Assembly: GCA_963804245.1 (NCBI GenBank)
Contig: CAWDPQ010000017.1
Coordinates: 186,001-250,000, forward strand
Source of the DNA: CAWDPQ01 sp963804245
GTDB lineage: Bacteria; Acidobacteriota; Vicinamibacteria; Vicinamibacterales; 2-12-FULL-66-21
Direction of reading: 5' to 3'
Length of the DNA stretch: 64,000 nucleotides
Both the position numbers and the translations under genes were made by a program. Positions 33,422 through 42,547 of this stretch are shown piece after piece (position 1 is the stretch's first letter; every line of letters starts with the position of its first letter). Below the pieces are notes generated by a model. That model was not told the DNA's origin, did not search any database, and saw only the letters and a list, made by a program, of their open reading frames with translations.

Positions 33422-33856
33422 CTACAGCCTCCCTGCCGCGGTGGCAGGAGGCTTCGGGCTGGATTCGTTGTTCAGCAGCGACATGATCACCGCCCGGATG
33501 CCCCGGACCACGCCTGTCGCCTGATAAACCTTCTCCCGCACGGTCGTTTTGACTTTCTCCGCCGTATCGTCGACGCGTCCCATCGTGTCGCTGATGGCAT
33601 GGTCGACGCGCTCGGTCTGCTGGCTGACGCGCGCCGTCACCGACTTCACGTCGGCCAGGATGTCATCGACCTTCGCTCGCAGCGGCTCGATCTGCTGCAC
33701 CTCGATGTCCCGGATCAGCGTCATCACTTTTCGGTACGCCAGGAAGGCCCCGATCGCGACACCGATCAGCACCAGCGCCTCGAGCACACTCACAGCCGCC
33801 ATGATGCCGAGCATCACGTTCGTCGTATCCAGCGTCGACGCGAGATTCCCCTCCAT
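33422..33856 (-). CDS. DUF948-like membrane-anchored coiled-coil protein
   Basis: The 144-residue product has an N-terminal membrane helix (MLGIMAAVSVLEALVLIGVA) followed by a long amphipathic coiled coil (IEVQQIEPLRAKVDDILADV through TAEKVKTTVREKV). This is the plan of DUF948 proteins. It probably sits in the inner membrane with the coil in the cytoplasm. Neighbours are two YtxH-like genes, so the set may act together in envelope stress; that is inference. Confidence 0.7.
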   Translation of the reverse strand: MEGNLASTLDTTNVMLGIMAAVSVLEALVLIGVAIGAFLAYRKVMTLIRDIEVQQIEPLRAKVDDILADVKSVTARVSQQTERVDHAISDTMGRVDDTAEKVKTTVREKVYQATGVVRGIRAVIMSLLNNESSPKPPATAAGRL

Positions 33857-33866
33857 GTTTCTCCCC

Positions 33867-34115
33867 CTAAGCAGACCAGCGGCCCTGATTTGCGCCGGTC
33901 ACCTCATTGAGCGACCGCCAACCCTCGTTCGCGGCGGTGCGCGCCTTTTCGACGGTCCCGCGCAACCGCGAAATCTCCCCGATAAAGTCGTCGAGCCGCG
34001 GCTCGATCTGAGCGCGGACCCGGCGGCCGCCCTCCGTCATGTACAACCAACCCCAGACGCCGCCGATGACGGCACCGAGGAATGTTGCCGTGAGTACTCG
34101 CGATCGCTCGTCCAC
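33867..34115 (-). CDS. Small YtxH-like membrane protein
   Basis: An 82-residue protein with a Gly-rich span (ATFLGAVIGGVWGWLYMTEG), the short GRRVRAQIEP turn that replaces the YtxH FAPxxG hallmark, and a helix (IGEISRLRGTVEKARTAANE). It lies 10 bases upstream of the DUF948-like gene in the same direction and probably shares its transcript. Confidence 0.65.
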   Translation of the reverse strand: MDERSRVLTATFLGAVIGGVWGWLYMTEGGRRVRAQIEPRLDDFIGEISRLRGTVEKARTAANEGWRSLNEVTGANQGRWSA

Positions 34116-34197
34116 ATCCGCCTCCTCTGTACGCCGCGTTACAGATCTTGAATCACATCAATCAAACGCCATGCCAGCCCAGCGGCGCGATTTCCGG

Positions 34198-35556
34198 CTA
34201 CGAACCGCTCGTTGAACGGAGCGCTGACGTCGGTACGAACATCGCTAGACCAATTCCGTTCCATCTCTCGCCTGCTGGACTGTCCTTCGCTTCCGACCCC
34301 AACGGCATCACACCCAGATAGTTCGGATCGAGCCGGAACTTTCCGCCTATGTAATCTCGAGCCAGCTCTGCCCGGTGCCTGCTGACGAGGTAGCGCTCGT
34401 CACTCGTGCCACCTTGCGCGTAGCCTTCGACGACGAGCGGGCTGGTGCGCGGGTAACGGAGGAACTCGGACATCGCCGAATCGAGCCGCACCCGGCCCCC
34501 TTCGGTGAGCACTTCCTTCCCGCTCGCATCAGTCGCAAACAGGACATCCGCCGACAGCCAGATCTTGAGTACCCGGCGGTCGCCGGTCTGCAGCGCTCCA
34601 CGACGATAGTCCGTAGGGCTTACATCGTCGAGGTCAAAATAACCCCGGCGGTTGAAGAACCCACGAAAGAAGAAATTCCGCTTGAGCGCCTCGGTGCTGT
34701 CGGCGAGGTCGGACATGGCGTCGCGAGCGGTGATGAGCGTTTGCTGCAGGCTGGCGGTGAGCCCCTTGGCCGGCCCTCGTTCCCCGCGAAAGTCCGCGAC
34801 CGCTTCCTTGGCCTGCTCGCTCGCCTCACGCACGTTCGTTACCGTGGCTTGCGCATCGGTCATCATCGTCTTGACACTGGTGTAGAGCGAGTCGTCGTTG
34901 ACCAGCTTGCCGATCGTTCCGCGGCCTTGACGGACGCCGTTCACAATGGCCGTCAAGTTGCCCGTAACCTGCTCCGTGGATGCCAGGATCACGCGGAGGT
35001 CCGCGCCCACATCGTTCATCAGGACCTGCGCGTCCTTGGCGACCGAGGCCACCGCCGCCAGCGCGTCGTCCACTTCCCTCTTCACGTCGACGAGCATGGT
35101 ATTGACGGTATCGATCGTATCGCTCATTTTCTGCATCAGATCAGCGATATCGAACGGCTCACGCGATTTAATCGTGCCCTCGTCGGCGACCTGCGGCGAC
35201 TGCTCGGTGCCGGCCTCGATTTGCACGAACTTGTTGCCGACCAGACCGTCGTTCTGAATCGTGGCGACCGAGTCGAGGCGGATGAGCGGGTGCAGGTCCT
35301 TCCGGACGCGCATGCGGACGCGGAAGCGCGCTCCCGGCCGCGCAGGGATCTGCAGGTTCTCTACCTCCCCAGCGTCCATGCCGGCAACCCGTACCTTCGC
35401 CCCGAGGTCGAGCGCTGCAACCTCTGAGAATTCGGCGTACACGTAAAACGTTTCGGCAAACAACATACGCCGATCGCCGATCAGGAACAGGCCTGCGGCG
35501 AAGAGCAGGAGTCCGCCGAGGATGAACGCGCCGACGAGAGCTGGACGTACGTTCAT
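34198..35556 (-). CDS. mlaD: MCE/MlaD-family substrate-binding protein with OmpA-like C-terminus
   Basis: A single membrane helix (ALVGAFILGGLLLFAAGLFL) leads into one MCE domain (YVYAEFSEVAALDLGAKVRV; AGMDAGEVENL; NDGLVGNKFVQIEAG). A long helical stretch (DTIDTVNTMLVDVKREVDDA onward, to about 290) follows, as in single-MCE periplasmic proteins. The last 120 residues (LVVEGYAQGGTSDERYLVSR, HRAELARDYIGG) look like an OmpA/MotB peptidoglycan-binding fold, which ordinary MlaD lacks. It starts directly after the MlaF stop. It should bind lipid in the periplasm for the MlaEF pump. Confidence 0.85.
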   Translation of the reverse strand: MNVRPALVGAFILGGLLLFAAGLFLIGDRRMLFAETFYVYAEFSEVAALDLGAKVRVAGMDAGEVENLQIPARPGARFRVRMRVRKDLHPLIRLDSVATIQNDGLVGNKFVQIEAGTEQSPQVADEGTIKSREPFDIADLMQKMSDTIDTVNTMLVDVKREVDDALAAVASVAKDAQVLMNDVGADLRVILASTEQVTGNLTAIVNGVRQGRGTIGKLVNDDSLYTSVKTMMTDAQATVTNVREASEQAKEAVADFRGERGPAKGLTASLQQTLITARDAMSDLADSTEALKRNFFFRGFFNRRGYFDLDDVSPTDYRRGALQTGDRRVLKIWLSADVLFATDASGKEVLTEGGRVRLDSAMSEFLRYPRTSPLVVEGYAQGGTSDERYLVSRHRAELARDYIGGKFRLDPNYLGVMPLGSEAKDSPAGERWNGIGLAMFVPTSALRSTSGS

Positions 35557-36348
35557 TCAGCCTCCATGTTGCGATTTCATGAAGGCCCGGACGATCTCGT
35601 TGTTGCTTTGCTCGAGCTCCCGAGGCGTGCCGCGCGCGATGATCCGTCCTTGGTGCAGCATGACGAGCTCGTCTCCCAGCCGCCGGGCGCTCGGAATGTT
35701 GTGGGTGACCACTACGAGTGTCGTCCCGTCGTTTTGCTTCTGCCTCAGGAGCAGCTCATCGATCTCGTCTGCCGTGATGGGATCCAGTCCGGCGCTTGGC
35801 TCATCGACGAGCAGAATCGGCGGATCGAGGGCCATCGCCCTCGCCAGACCTGCCCGTTTCCGCATCCCGCCCGATAGCGACCCGGGCATCTTGTCGTATT
35901 CATTGTCGAGGCCCACTGCCTTGAGCTTCTCCCCTGCGCGCTGCCGAATCTCGGGATCGGACAGCTTTGTGTGCCGGCGCAGCGGAAAGGCGACGTTCTC
36001 CCCCACCGATATGGAGTCGAAGAGCGCAGCGCTTTGAAAGAGGAACCCGATCCTCTTTCGCACGCGGACGAGATCGGCACCACTGAGCCCGCTGATCTCG
36101 TCGTCCTCGACGAATACGCGGCCGCTGTCGGGCCGCATGAGGCCGATGATGTGGCGGAGCGTGACGCTTTTTCCGGTGCCGCTCCTCCCGAGGATGATGA
36201 AAGCCGAGCGCGCAGGCACCTCGAGCGACACGTCGTCGAGCACCTTGCGCGCGCCAAAGCTCTTGGTGACGTGTTCGAGCCTCACCGCAAGCGAACCGGC
36301 TGCGGGCGTCTGGCGCACCGGTGCATCGACGGCCAACACGTCCATCAT
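35557..36348 (-). CDS. mlaF: MlaF-type ABC transporter ATPase
   Basis: The 263-residue ATPase has Walker A GRSGTGKS, Q-loop GFLFQSAALFDSISVGENV, signature LSGGMRKRAGLARA, Walker B ILLVDEPSAGLD and a switch His in VVVTHNI. The Q-loop wording (FQ.AALFDS) is typical of MlaF/Mkl ATPases of lipid-transport systems. A short N-terminal extension (DVLAVDAPVRQTPAAG) is unusual. It overlaps mlaE by four bases and abuts mlaD, so the three are one unit. Confidence 0.94.
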   Translation of the reverse strand: MMDVLAVDAPVRQTPAAGSLAVRLEHVTKSFGARKVLDDVSLEVPARSAFIILGRSGTGKSVTLRHIIGLMRPDSGRVFVEDDEISGLSGADLVRVRKRIGFLFQSAALFDSISVGENVAFPLRRHTKLSDPEIRQRAGEKLKAVGLDNEYDKMPGSLSGGMRKRAGLARAMALDPPILLVDEPSAGLDPITADEIDELLLRQKQNDGTTLVVVTHNIPSARRLGDELVMLHQGRIIARGTPRELEQSNNEIVRAFMKSQHGG

Positions 36349-37133
36349 CCTCCGGCCGCCTTGGGAAAAATGAAAAAGATCAGACGGACAAGGACAACGT
36401 TCGACACGATGATGAGGATTGACGACAGCACGACCGAGCGCGTGGATGCACGTCCGACGCCCTCGGTCCCTGACTCGGTGGTAAAGCCGAGGTAGGAGGA
36501 GATCGTCGCGATGATGAAGCCGAACACCATCGTCTTCATCGTCGCCGGAATGTAGTCCGTCATGTCGACGAGTGAAAACGCCCGGTTGAAGTAGAGCTGG
36601 ATCGACATGCCGGTGCTGATCGTCTCGGCCAGGAAGCCGCCCAGCATTCCGGAAAAATTCATCACCGTGGTGAGAATCGGTACGGCAATCACGCAGGCGA
36701 TGACTCGAGTGACGACGAGGTAATGGAAGGCGTCGACTGCCGAGGCTTCGAGCGCGTCGATCTGCTCGGTGACCCGCATCGCGCCCAGCTCCGCGCCAAT
36801 GCCTGCGCCGATGCGGCCCGACAGGAGGAGACCGGCCGTCAATGGTCCGGTCTCCCTCACCAGCGCGATCGCCAGGCCCGCCGGAATCATGGCTTCAGCT
36901 CCGAACCTCTCGAGCGATGCCCGTGTGTGCATCGAAAGGACCACACCAACGGCGAGCCCCGACACCGCGATGAGCGGCGCCGAGCGCACACCGAGCTCGT
37001 ATATCTGTCGAATGGTTTCCCGAAACTCGAACGGGGGAATGAAAACTTCGCGGGCAGCTTTCAGGGCGAAATTCGAGACTTCACTCACCGTGGTCAGAAA
37101 TGAAAGGGTCAGAAACCCTATGCGATCGAGCAT
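36345..37133 (-). CDS. mlaE: MlaE-type ABC transporter permease
   Basis: The 262-residue membrane protein matches the MlaE/DUF140 family: FIPPFEFRETIRQIYELGVR, the coupling motif region PLTAGLLLSGRIGAGIGAEL, GAMRVTEQIDALEASAVDAF and YFNRAFSLVDMTDYIPATMK. It forms the permease of an MCE lipid-transport system in the inner membrane, together with the ATPase and MCE protein encoded next. Its ATG shares one base with the stop codon of the upstream NtrC-type regulator. Confidence 0.94.
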   Translation of the reverse strand: MLDRIGFLTLSFLTTVSEVSNFALKAAREVFIPPFEFRETIRQIYELGVRSAPLIAVSGLAVGVVLSMHTRASLERFGAEAMIPAGLAIALVRETGPLTAGLLLSGRIGAGIGAELGAMRVTEQIDALEASAVDAFHYLVVTRVIACVIAVPILTTVMNFSGMLGGFLAETISTGMSIQLYFNRAFSLVDMTDYIPATMKTMVFGFIIATISSYLGFTTESGTEGVGRASTRSVVLSSILIIVSNVVLVRLIFFIFPKAAGG

Positions 37134-38536
37134 TACACGGGCGCCGCGCGGCGTGCCGCCCCCTTCCCACCATCCTGAATGTCGTGCTTCTTCATTTTGC
37201 TGTACAAGGTGGGCCGGTATAAACCGAGGATCTGCGCCGCCTCCTGTTTGTTCCAGTTGGTTCGCTGCAGCGTCTGGACGATGGCCATCTTCTCGATCTC
37301 GGCCAGCGTGCGGTGCGGCGGGATCACGAATTCAGCTGTCGTGGCGCTCTCGGTTCTGAGCGACTCCGGAAGATCGTTGACGGTGATCTCGGTCCCCTTC
37401 GCGACCAGCACGCCACGCTCGATCACGTTCTCGAGCTCGCGAACGTTGCCGGGCCAGCGGTGACGAATCAGGACGTGATAGGCCGCGGGAGCAATCGACT
37501 TCACGTTGCGCTGATGGCGCTGGCGATACTTCTCGAGAAAGTGCTCGCAGAGGAGCGGGATGTCTTCGGTCCGCTCCCGCAACGGCGGAACGCGCAGCGT
37601 GATGGTGTTGATGCGGAAGTAGAGATCCTCGCGCAGCTTGCCGTCGCGCAGCGCCGCGTCGAGATCGATGTTCGTCGCGCAGATCAGCCGGAAGTCGACG
37701 CGGACGATGCGATCGCTGCCGATTGGACGATATTCGCGCTCCTGGAGCACCCGCAGCAGCTTGGTCTGCAGGTACGGTGGCATCTCGCCGATCTCGTCGA
37801 GGAGCAGCGATCCCCCCTCGGCCATTTCGAAGAGCCCCTCGCGGTCGTTCTGGGCGCCGGTGAAGGCCCCCTTCTTGTATCCGAACAATTCCGATTCGAT
37901 CAGATCCTTGGGGATGGCCGCACAATTGATCTTGATGAAGGGTCCCTTGGCCCGCTTGCTGTTGTAGTGAATCGCGTTGGCGATGAGTTCCTTGCCCGTG
38001 CCGTTCTCCCCCTGGATGAGGATATTCGCGTCGCTGCCGGCCACGCTCTCGACCAGCTCGAGCACCTCGTGCATCTTCTTGCTCTTGCCGATGATGTTGC
38101 CGAACCGGAACTGCCCCTCGAGCTTCTGCTTCAAGAGCAGGTTCTCGCCAACCAGGTCGCGGCGTTCGATGGCTCGTTCCAGAACGGCGAGGAGGGTATC
38201 GGGCTCGATCGGCTTCTCGACGAAACTGTGCGCCCCGGCCTTCATGGCTTCCACGGCCTTGGGGACACTCCCATGTCCGGTGACGACAATGACCTCCGTA
38301 TCCGCGTGCGTCTGCTTGAACTTCCGCAGCAGCTCGAGGCCGTCCGCGTCGGGTAGCATCATGTCGGTGACGACCACGTCCGGTTTCCACGTCTTGAAGA
38401 TTTCCTCACCGCGTGTGCCAATCATCGCGGTGCGGACCTCGTAGCCCTCATGCTCGAGCAAGATCTTCAGCCACTCGATCATGGCCGGCTCATCGTCGAT
38501 TGCCAGAACCCGGTTCTTCTTCTTGGAGGTCATCAA
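37133..38536 (-). CDS. NtrC-family sigma-54-dependent response regulator
   Basis: Order of domains: receiver (DDE, phospho-acceptor Asp58 in VVVTDMMLP, K108), AAA+ sigma-54 interaction domain with Walker A GENGTGKE (176-183) and the sigma-54 loop GAFTGA (223-228), and a C-terminal Fis-type helix-turn-helix (KQEAAQILGLYRPTLYSKMK). Length 467 is normal. Such proteins activate sigma-54 promoters after phosphorylation. No histidine kinase is adjacent. It is translationally coupled to mlaE, so it may control envelope lipid transport. An ATG three bases downstream is an alternative start. Confidence 0.95.
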   Translation of the reverse strand: MMTSKKKNRVLAIDDEPAMIEWLKILLEHEGYEVRTAMIGTRGEEIFKTWKPDVVVTDMMLPDADGLELLRKFKQTHADTEVIVVTGHGSVPKAVEAMKAGAHSFVEKPIEPDTLLAVLERAIERRDLVGENLLLKQKLEGQFRFGNIIGKSKKMHEVLELVESVAGSDANILIQGENGTGKELIANAIHYNSKRAKGPFIKINCAAIPKDLIESELFGYKKGAFTGAQNDREGLFEMAEGGSLLLDEIGEMPPYLQTKLLRVLQEREYRPIGSDRIVRVDFRLICATNIDLDAALRDGKLREDLYFRINTITLRVPPLRERTEDIPLLCEHFLEKYRQRHQRNVKSIAPAAYHVLIRHRWPGNVRELENVIERGVLVAKGTEITVNDLPESLRTESATTAEFVIPPHRTLAEIEKMAIVQTLQRTNWNKQEAAQILGLYRPTLYSKMKKHDIQDGGKGAARRAAPV

Positions 38537-38581
38537 CTGATCCGTGTAAAGCTACAGAAACTCGGTTTTGTGCCCGCAAGA

Positions 38582-38614
38582 ATTATACAAACTTCGCCCA
38601 GCGCGTCCATAGAT
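38582..38614 (-). promoter_or_regulatory. Probable sigma-70-type promoter of the regulator-mla unit
   Basis: On the minus strand a perfect TATAAT (38582-38587) lies about 46 bases upstream of the NtrC-type gene start, with a weak -35 (TGGACG) some 16 bases before it. The spacing and the AT-rich setting in a GC-rich region support a promoter. The divergent intergenic stretch also has TTGACG and TATACA on the other strand, but their spacing (about 14) is too short to call. Confidence 0.35.
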
Positions 38615-38676
38615 TGACGTTTGTCGCATTTTTATACACACCAGTTGCAGCTCGGCTATCATTCAGCAGCAGACCG

Positions 38677-40284
38677 ATGGACCTACTGACGTCGCACGTG
38701 GACCCGCATTCGGAGGTTTTCCGGGCCAATTTCCAGCGAATGACCGCGCTCGTGGCCGAACTTAAAGAGCGCCTCGTCGCCGCCCGGCAGGGGGGCGGAG
38801 CCCGCTACCTCCAGCGACACCGCGAGCAAGGAAAGATGCCGGTGCGGGAACGCATCGAAAAACTGCTGGATGGCGGGTCGCCGTTCCTCGAACTTTCCCC
38901 CCTCGCCGGCTGGGGCCTCTATGACAACGAGGCGCCCGGCGCGGGGATGGTGACGGGAATCGGACGGGTGTCGCGCCGCGAGGTCATGATCGTCGCCAAT
39001 GACGCAACGGTGAAGGGCGGCACCTATTATCCCCTGACCGTCAGGAAGCACCTGCGCGCCCAGCAAGTCGCGCTGGAAAACAAGCTGCCGTGCATATACC
39101 TGGTGGACTCGGGCGGCGCGTTCCTGCCCCTGCAGGCGGATGTCTTTCCGGATCGCGAGCACTTCGGCCGCATTTTTTTCAACCAGGCCCGCATGTCCGC
39201 CGAGCGCATCCCGCAGGTCGCCGTCGTCATGGGCTCATGCACAGCCGGCGGCGCCTACGTGCCCGCGATGTCTGACGAAACTGTAATCGTGAAGGGCACC
39301 GGCACGATCTTCCTCGGTGGGCCGCCGCTCGTTAAGGCGGCAACGGGTGAAGAGGTCACCGCCGAGGAATTGGGAGGGGCGGACGTCCATACACGGATGT
39401 CCGGCGTCGCGGACTATCTCGCGGAGGATGACGACCACGCGCTTCACATCGCGCGGACGATTGCGAGCACGTTCAATACGGTCAAGGAGCTGCCGCCGGA
39501 CATCGCCGCGCCCGAGGATCCCGCCTACGACCCGGCGGAAATCTACGGCATCGTCAACGTCGACACGCGGAAGCCGTACGAAGTCCGTGAAATCGTGGCC
39601 CGTCTGGTCGACGGCTCGCGCTTCGACGAGTTCAAGCAACGCTACGGTCCCACCCTCGTCACCGGCTTCGCCCGCTTGCACGGTTTCCTGGTGGGCATCA
39701 TCGCGAACAACGGCGTGCTGTTTTCCGAATGCGCGCTGAAGGCCACGCACTTCATCGAGCTGTGCAATCTCCGGCGCATTCCGCTGATTTTTCTGCAGAA
39801 CATCACCGGGTTCATCGTCGGCCGCCAGTACGAGCGCGCGGGCATCGCCAAGGATGGTGCGAAGATGGTGCACGCGGTCGCCAACTCGGTCGTTCCGAAG
39901 TTCACGGTGGTGATCGGCGGATCGTTCGGCGCCGGCAACTACGGCATGGCCGGGCGCGCCTACGATCCTCGCCTGCTGTGGATGTGGCCGAACGCGCGCA
40001 TCTCGGTCATGGGCGGCGAGCAGGCGGCCGGCGTGCTGGTCACGGTCAAGCGCGATCAACTCGCGCGAGACGGCCGGACAATGACCCCGGCTGAAGAAGA
40101 CGAGATTCGCGCGCCGATCATCGAGAAATATGAAACCGAGGGTTCCCCGTACTACTCGACCGCGCGGCTCTGGGACGACGGGATACTGGATCCGGCGGAG
40201 ACACGGCAGGCGCTGGCGTTGGCGCTGTCGGCGGCGTTCAATGCGCCGATTCCCGACGCCCGGTTCGGTGTCTTCCGAATGTAA
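38677..40284 (+). CDS. liuB: Methylcrotonyl-CoA carboxylase, carboxyltransferase subunit
   Basis: The 535-residue protein matches the MCC beta subunit: REQGKMPVRERIEKLLDGGS, LYDNEAPGAGMVTGIGRVS, KGGTYYPLTVRKHLRAQQVA, then SGGAFLPLQADVFPD, GGPPLVKAATGEEVTAEELG and GFIVGRQYERAGIAKDGAKM, as in the MCC branch. It carboxylates 3-methylcrotonyl-CoA using carboxybiotin, in leucine breakdown. ATG 38677 gives the normal N-terminus. The following hydratase, biotin carboxylase, biotin carrier and HMG-CoA lyase genes confirm the pathway. Confidence 0.96.
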   Translation: MDLLTSHVDPHSEVFRANFQRMTALVAELKERLVAARQGGGARYLQRHREQGKMPVRERIEKLLDGGSPFLELSPLAGWGLYDNEAPGAGMVTGIGRVSRREVMIVANDATVKGGTYYPLTVRKHLRAQQVALENKLPCIYLVDSGGAFLPLQADVFPDREHFGRIFFNQARMSAERIPQVAVVMGSCTAGGAYVPAMSDETVIVKGTGTIFLGGPPLVKAATGEEVTAEELGGADVHTRMSGVADYLAEDDDHALHIARTIASTFNTVKELPPDIAAPEDPAYDPAEIYGIVNVDTRKPYEVREIVARLVDGSRFDEFKQRYGPTLVTGFARLHGFLVGIIANNGVLFSECALKATHFIELCNLRRIPLIFLQNITGFIVGRQYERAGIAKDGAKMVHAVANSVVPKFTVVIGGSFGAGNYGMAGRAYDPRLLWMWPNARISVMGGEQAAGVLVTVKRDQLARDGRTMTPAEEDEIRAPIIEKYETEGSPYYSTARLWDDGILDPAETRQALALALSAAFNAPIPDARFGVFRM

Positions 40285-40292
40285 TCAGTCTC

Positions 40293-41069
40293 ATGGCATC
40301 CCTTCTGACTGAACGTGACGGGCCGGTGTTCCATGTGAGGCTGAACCGCCCGGACGTACGCAACGCGTTCGACGAAGAGGTCATTGCCTCCCTGACTGCA
40401 GCGGCACGTGAAGCTGGCTCGAACCGCGAGATCCGTGCAATGGTCCTTTCCGGCACCGGCAAGGCATTCTGCGCCGGCGCGGATCTCGCCTGGATGACGA
40501 AAGCGATCGCCTACACTCGCGAGGAGAACCGGCGTGATGCCGAGGATCTCGCCCGGATGCTGGAAACTCTGGATACCCTGCCGGTCCCGCTCATCGGTCG
40601 CGTGCACGGGGCCGCCCTCGGCGGTGGTGCCGGACTGGTCGCCGTGTGTGACATCGCGATTGCCGCCGATGATGCGACGTTTGGCTTCACCGAGGCCAAA
40701 CTGGGGATTATTCCCGCGGTCATCTCGCCTTACGTCGTGCAGAAGATCGGTCCGGCGGCGGCGCGGGAACTGTTCCTGACCGCGAGTCGGTTCAACGCGA
40801 AGCGCGCGCGACGCATGGGTCTCGTTCACAAAATCGTGCCCGAGTCCGATCTCGACAGCGCTGTTGACGAATGCGTGCAGGAGGTCCTTTCATCCGCGCC
40901 CGGCGCGATTGCCGCGGCGAAGGCGCTCATCAAAGATGTCGCCAATCGTCCATCCGCCGATGTGATTGGCCTCACGACGACACGGATTGCCGAGCAGCGC
41001 GTCTCGGCCGAGGGCCAGGAGGGCATGCGCGCGTTCCTGCAGAAGCGAAAACCGAACTGGATCCCGTGA
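40293..41069 (+). CDS. liuC: Methylglutaconyl-CoA hydratase (crotonase family)
   Basis: A 258-residue crotonase with both oxyanion-hole segments (SGTGKAFCAGADLAWMTKAI and GRVHGAALGGGAGLVAVCDI) and EAKLGIIPAVISPYV. The run ADLAWM...N.RDA.DLA.ML is typical of LiuC/AUH-type enzymes. Eight bases follow the carboxyltransferase gene, and its TGA overlaps the GTG of the next gene. It hydrates 3-methylglutaconyl-CoA to HMG-CoA, the step before the lyase. Confidence 0.92.
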   Translation: MASLLTERDGPVFHVRLNRPDVRNAFDEEVIASLTAAAREAGSNREIRAMVLSGTGKAFCAGADLAWMTKAIAYTREENRRDAEDLARMLETLDTLPVPLIGRVHGAALGGGAGLVAVCDIAIAADDATFGFTEAKLGIIPAVISPYVVQKIGPAAARELFLTASRFNAKRARRMGLVHKIVPESDLDSAVDECVQEVLSSAPGAIAAAKALIKDVANRPSADVIGLTTTRIAEQRVSAEGQEGMRAFLQKRKPNWIP

Positions 41070-42544
41070 AACGCATCCTCATTGCCAACCGCGGTGAGAT
41101 CGCCGTTCGAATCATCCGAGCATGTCGCGAGGCCGGGCTCGAGAGCGTCGCCGTCTATTCCGATGCAGATCGAACGGCGCGTCACGTTCTGCTCGCTGAC
41201 CGCGCGCTGCGCATCGGTCCGCCGCCGGCGACCGACAGCTACTTGAACATTGACGCGCTCCTCGCCGCCGCTCGCTCGGCGGAGGCTGATGCCATTCATC
41301 CTGGCTACGGCTTTCTCTCGGAGCGTGCGGCTTTCGCGAGAGCATGCGAAGAGGCGGGCGTCACGTTCATCGGGCCGCCAGCCGCGGTAATCGATCGCAT
41401 GGGATCGAAAGTCGAGGCCCGCAATCTCATGATCGCGGCGGGCGTGCCGGTTGTTCCCGGCGTAACCCCGCACGACCAGTCGGACGACGGGGTGATCGCA
41501 GCGGCCCGTGAGCTTGGTTATCCGGTACTCATCAAGGCCTCGGCGGGCGGCGGCGGCAAGGGCATGCGTACGGTTCGCAGTGATTCTGCCGCTCATGAAG
41601 CTGTCGGCGCGGCGCGGCGCGAAGCGATGGCCGCCTTCGGTGACGGCATGCTCTATGTGGAGCGGTTGATTGAACGGCCGCGGCACGTCGAAGTGCAGGT
41701 TCTCGCGGACAGCCACGGTGGCGTCGTCCACCTCTTCGAGCGCGAATGCTCAGTCCAGCGGCGCCATCAGAAGGTGATCGAGGAGAGCCCTTCGCCAGCG
41801 CTGACGCCAGCCCTCCGTGCCAGGATGGGTGACGCCGCACTGTCCGCGGCGCGCGCGGCCGACTACCGGAATGCGGGAACCATCGAGTTCCTGGTGGAGG
41901 GTGAAGGCGACGGCGCCCGGTTCTACTTTCTCGAGATGAACACGCGTATCCAGGTAGAACACCCCGTCACGGAGGCGGTGACAGGGATCGATCTCGTGCG
42001 CGCGCAGATCGAAATCGCCGGCGGTTCGACACTTCCATGGACGCAACGCTCGCTGCGCCAGAGCGGTCATGCTATCGAGTGCCGGGTGTATGCGGAAGAT
42101 CCGGCCAATGGTTTCCTGCCTCAGGCTGGCACCCTCACGCTATACCGCGAGCCGGCCGGACCCGGCGTGCGCGTCGACTCCGGCGTTGTCGAAGGAGACG
42201 AGATCACCGTTCACTACGACCCGTTGCTGGCGAAGCTGACCGCTCATGCGGAAACTCGCGATCGAGCGATCGCGCGAGCTGTGGCTGCTCTGCGCGCGTA
42301 TCCGATACTGGGCATCCGTACCAACTTGCCGTTTCTGATTGCAGTTCTGCAGCACCCGTCGTTTACCGTCGGCGCTGTTCACACGTCGTTCATCGAGGAA
42401 CATCTCGATGAATTCCTGCGCGTGAACGCTCCTCCGCCGGAAGCTCTGGCAGCGGCCGCGGTCACCGCCGCCGATGCACCCACCATGGCGCGCCGTTCCA
42501 ACCAGACGGAGCCCTGGGACCGCTTGACCGGTTGGGGCCGCTGA
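41066..42544 (+). CDS. liuD: Methylcrotonyl-CoA carboxylase, biotin carboxylase subunit
   Basis: The 492-residue protein begins KRILIANRGEIAVRIIRACR. ATP-grasp elements follow: KASAGGGGKGMR (about 158-169), HVEVQVLADSHGGVVHLFER, ECSVQRRHQKVIEE and EMNTRIQVEHPVTE. It ends near residue 480 (TEPWDRLTGW) without a biotin domain, which full-length MCC alpha subunits carry; the carrier is encoded by the next gene. The start is GTG at 41066, overlapping the previous stop by GTGA. Confidence 0.94.
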   Translation: MKRILIANRGEIAVRIIRACREAGLESVAVYSDADRTARHVLLADRALRIGPPPATDSYLNIDALLAAARSAEADAIHPGYGFLSERAAFARACEEAGVTFIGPPAAVIDRMGSKVEARNLMIAAGVPVVPGVTPHDQSDDGVIAAARELGYPVLIKASAGGGGKGMRTVRSDSAAHEAVGAARREAMAAFGDGMLYVERLIERPRHVEVQVLADSHGGVVHLFERECSVQRRHQKVIEESPSPALTPALRARMGDAALSAARAADYRNAGTIEFLVEGEGDGARFYFLEMNTRIQVEHPVTEAVTGIDLVRAQIEIAGGSTLPWTQRSLRQSGHAIECRVYAEDPANGFLPQAGTLTLYREPAGPGVRVDSGVVEGDEITVHYDPLLAKLTAHAETRDRAIARAVAALRAYPILGIRTNLPFLIAVLQHPSFTVGAVHTSFIEEHLDEFLRVNAPPPEALAAAAVTAADAPTMARRSNQTEPWDRLTGWGR

Positions 42545-42547
42545 CGC

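Noticed and set aside
38614..38639. Plus-strand promoter TTGACG...TATACA before the carboxylase operon
   Set aside because: Spacing is only about 14 bases, too short for a standard sigma-70 promoter.
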